Source: Geobacter sp. UBA2189
GTDB taxonomy: Bacteria; Desulfobacterota; Desulfuromonadia; Geobacterales; Pseudopelobacteraceae
Length of the DNA stretch: 64,000 nt
Direction of reading: 5' to 3'
Assembly: GCA_002328035.1 (NCBI GenBank)
Contig: DCVL01000008.1
Location: forward strand, 1 to 64,000
Below, piece by piece: positions 62,073 through 64,000 of this stretch (position 1 is the first letter of the stretch; the number at the start of each line of letters is the position of its first letter). The notes below the pieces were generated by a model. It saw only the letters and a program-made list of their open reading frames with translations, was not told where the DNA came from and did not search any database. Position numbers and translations under genes: made by a program.

Positions 62073-63569
62073 ATGAACAAGCCTCTGACTCTGACAGCTG
62101 TTGACCGAGATTTCTTCCGTGCGGTGGCTCTGGCCGCTTTTGCCAATCCCTTCAGCCCGGAACGAGAGGAACTGGATTTCAGGATTTCCGGTTGTGACCA
62201 TCGTTGTAGCAGGGACGAACTGTTTGATCGGGTGGTGAAGCAGGTGGGGGAGCGCCTTGAGGCATTGCAGCGGCATAACCGTCAAGATCCGCTACAGTTT
62301 CGTGGTGAAGACCGCAGCCTGCTGCAGACCGCCTTTCAATTTGCCATCTACCACCGCTACAGGAAGGACTTTGACCACTTTATTCTGGATCAGCAGCAGG
62401 CCGGTGATCGCCCGCTACGCATCCCCTTTGCCGCTGATGTGCTGGCAGAGTTGGAAAGGCTGGGCTACTCGGGTTCTGATGCCAGACGGTACCTTGAGAT
62501 CTTCTATCAGATCCGGCGAGCCTTCTACTTTATTGACACCAGTCTGACCGGCCATGCTCCCTGTATGCATACCCTGCGGCTGCAGCTCTGGAACAACATT
62601 TTTACCTGTGACATCAACCTGTATGACCAGCAACTCTGGGATCGGATGGAGGATTTCTCTACACTGCTGCTGGGTGAAACCGGTACCGGCAAGGGGGCAG
62701 CCGCTGCCGCCATCGGACGCTCCGGTTTTATCCCGTTTGATGACAAAACCAGTTGTTTTAAGGACAGCTTTACCCGTACCTTTATCAGCCGCAACCTGTC
62801 CCAGTACCCTGAATCGTTATTGGAATCTGAGCTGTTCGGCCACCGCAAAGGAGCCTTTACTGGTGCCATTGATAACCATGAAGGGGTATTTACCCGCTGT
62901 TCCAGCCACGGCTCCATCTTTCTGGATGAGATCGGCGATCTCTCTGTACCAGTGCAGATCAAGCTACTACAGGTACTACAGGAACGAACCTTTGCGCCAG
63001 TAGGCAGCCATGACAAGCTGCGTTTTAATGGTAGGGTTATTGCCGCCACCAACCGCCCCCTGGATGAATTGCGGCGGGAAGGACAGTTTCGGGATGACTT
63101 CTACTACCGGCTCTGTTCCGATCAGATCATCGTGCCACCTCTAAGGCAACGGGTAGAGGAAGAACCTTCAGAGCTGCCAACTCTGGTAAGAAGCATCCTG
63201 CAACGGATGCTGGGACATGAATGCAGCGCCATGGCCGCGGAGATCAGCGAGGGCTTACGCAAGTCCCTGGGCGCGCACTATTCCTGGCCAGGCAATGTGC
63301 GTGAGCTTGAGCAGGCGGTGCGCAGGATGCTGCTGACCCGCCGCTATGAAGGGGATCTTCTGGTTGTGGGGGGTGGAGGTCTGCAGGATGCGCTGGTGGC
63401 CGGTGTCAGCCAGGGCAGTCTGGATGCGCGGGGGCTGTTGGCTGGTTATTGTGGTCTGTTGTACCAGCGGCTGGGTAGCTATGAAGAGGTGGCTCGGCGC
63501 ACCGGACTGGATCGCAGAACGGTCAAAAAGTATATCGTGGATAGTCAGAAAGAAGCGCTTTCCACCTAA
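62073..63569 (+). CDS. Sigma-54-dependent activator with an unfamiliar N-terminal domain
   Basis: About 498 residues from ATG 62073; ATG 62058 would add five, and neither has an SD. The first 190 residues (starting LTAVDRDFFRAVALAAFANP) match no receiver, GAF, PAS, or CARF pattern I recognise. The AAA+ core is clear: Walker A GETGTGKG (residues 201-208), sigma-54-contact GAFTGA (260-265), Walker B SIFLDEIGDL (281-290), then VIAATNRPLDELRREGQFRDDFYYRL in family order (broken here by position). The C-terminus is a Fis-type HTH (YEEVARRTGLDRRTVKKYI). It is divergent from the small-peptide genes with their sigma-54 promoter candidate, its likely target. Confidence 0.88.
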   Translation: MNKPLTLTAVDRDFFRAVALAAFANPFSPEREELDFRISGCDHRCSRDELFDRVVKQVGERLEALQRHNRQDPLQFRGEDRSLLQTAFQFAIYHRYRKDFDHFILDQQQAGDRPLRIPFAADVLAELERLGYSGSDARRYLEIFYQIRRAFYFIDTSLTGHAPCMHTLRLQLWNNIFTCDINLYDQQLWDRMEDFSTLLLGETGTGKGAAAAAIGRSGFIPFDDKTSCFKDSFTRTFISRNLSQYPESLLESELFGHRKGAFTGAIDNHEGVFTRCSSHGSIFLDEIGDLSVPVQIKLLQVLQERTFAPVGSHDKLRFNGRVIAATNRPLDELRREGQFRDDFYYRLCSDQIIVPPLRQRVEEEPSELPTLVRSILQRMLGHECSAMAAEISEGLRKSLGAHYSWPGNVRELEQAVRRMLLTRRYEGDLLVVGGGGLQDALVAGVSQGSLDARGLLAGYCGLLYQRLGSYEEVARRTGLDRRTVKKYIVDSQKEALST

Positions 63570-63651
63570 GCCTCCACCCATATACAAATTTTTAAACCGG
63601 ATGTTTCCCTTTTCCGCTTTAAGAACCCTCATTTGATTGGCCAGTTCTGGC

Positions 63652-63765
63652 TCATTCTGAATCTGTAGTCAGCCAAGAAAGAACCTCCTGACCAAGACAA
63701 GCGAGATGGCCGCTCCAGTAATATCCCTCTGGTTTTTTCACCATACCGGATCGTACCGGATTAAG
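63652..63765 (-). pseudogene. REP-associated (Y1/TnpA_REP) transposase remnant, C-terminal part
   Basis: On the minus strand a 37-codon frame ending TGA at 63652 reads LNPVRSGMVKKPEGYYWSG, then HLACLGQEVLSWLTTDSE. This is the C-terminal signature of Y1 tyrosine transposases of the RAYT group (NPVRAGMV...YxWSSH...YLG...WL). An in-frame stop (63766-63768) immediately precedes LNPVR and nothing family-like is found upstream, so it is a decayed fragment. The flanking 63570-63650 holds nothing else I can support. Confidence 0.75.
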
Positions 63766-63785
63766 TTAGCCTAGAAAAAGCATTT

Positions 63786-63926
63786 GAAACACGGAGCGAC
63801 AGAGCAACTGAGTAAAACTACAGAAAAAAGCAATGAATAAAGCTTGTTTAAAGACTCACCACTCTGGTTTTACTAGCTGCTTTACTAACATCTTGATTTC
63901 TCTGTTGCTCCGCTGCTCTGTGTTTC
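63786..63926. repeat. Long imperfect inverted repeat beside the transposase remnant
   Basis: Arms 63786-63808 and 63904-63926 are 23 bases each and complementary with a few mismatches (outer GAAACAC with GTGTTTC, inner GAGCAAC with GTTGCTC). A second nested pair, GTAAAAC (63812-63818) and GTTTTAC (63867-63873), lies inside. The roughly 95-base interior has no gene. It may be a non-autonomous mobile element or REP-like unit. From 63927 to the edge I see nothing else. Confidence 0.6.
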
Positions 63927-64000
63927 GTGACCAGTTACTTGATTGTTTTATCGCTGTATCCATTTGACAGCAATCTTGCTGGATTGGTAAACACCTCTTC

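Noticed and set aside
62073..63569. Assignment of the activator as RtcR
   Set aside because: It has the AAA+ and HTH of that class, but the N-terminal domain does not look CARF-like to me and no rtcA/rtcB genes are adjacent.
1..64000. CRISPR array
   Set aside because: No regularly spaced direct repeats of 25-40 bases noticed on reading; no cas genes.

Overview
The gene content points to a Geobacterales-type member of the Desulfuromonadota (Geobacter, Pelobacter or Trichlorobacter-like). The main reasons are the clustered monomeric isocitrate dehydrogenase, malate dehydrogenase and four-subunit 2-oxoglutarate:ferredoxin oxidoreductase, the rimP-nusA-ylxR-infB-rbfA-nrnA-truB-rpsO-pnp order, the PurSL-type FGAM synthase and several sigma-54 signals. 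This is inference from gene families; there is no rRNA or species marker in the window. Most of it is housekeeping chromosome with tightly packed, often ATGA-overlapping operons.

Layout, left to right. 1-2000: an exported TPR protein cut by the edge and an ammonium transporter behind a well-formed sigma-54 promoter, both minus strand. 2-8.4 kb (+): uvrC and a lipid-kinase-like gene, then sugar-nucleotide genes (rfbB, rfbD, a phosphomannose-isomerase-type cupin, mannose-1-phosphate guanylyltransferase) closed by a terminator. 8.4-11.5 kb: bioF-bioH-bioC, convergent with a Cys-containing ArsR regulator. 11.6-21.8 kb (+): the translation/RNA operon from rimP to pnp, with hairpins before rimP and between rpsO and pnp. 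21.9-26.3 kb (+): speA, carboxy(nor)spermidine dehydrogenase and decarboxylase, i.e. the aspartate-semialdehyde route to spermidine.

26.3-34 kb (-): the most unusual block. A 1005-residue protein joins a PqqD-like N-terminus, a radical SAM domain, an ArsM-like methyltransferase and a cysteine-rich DUF5714-like domain, and is coupled to two glycosyltransferases of the rSAM/selenodomain (arsenosugar) type. Upstream of it lie tRNA-Lys and tRNA-Gln, then a CCG-type Fe-S protein, a DUF3047 protein, a TVP38 membrane protein and an exported rhodanese, with a divergent LysR regulator.

35-50 kb (+): tRNA-Arg, a metallo-beta-lactamase hydrolase, purB, mscS, two envelope proteins, then purL-purQ-purF-pyrE. 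A putative restriction-modification pair and recQ sit between purL and purQ. 50-56 kb (-): korC, korB, korA, korD, mdh and icd (transcribed icd to korC). 56.5-61.5 kb (-): lepA-lepB-aspS-LysM lipoprotein. 61.5-63.6 kb: two tiny hydrophobic-peptide genes behind a candidate sigma-54 promoter, divergent from a sigma-54 activator with an unfamiliar N-terminal domain. The right edge holds the decayed C-terminus of a REP-associated (Y1) transposase and a long imperfect inverted repeat.

Candidates for undescribed biology: the fused radical SAM/methyltransferase/DUF5714 locus, the activator plus micro-peptide module upstream of lepA-lepB, and the restriction-like cassette with recQ inside the purine operon.
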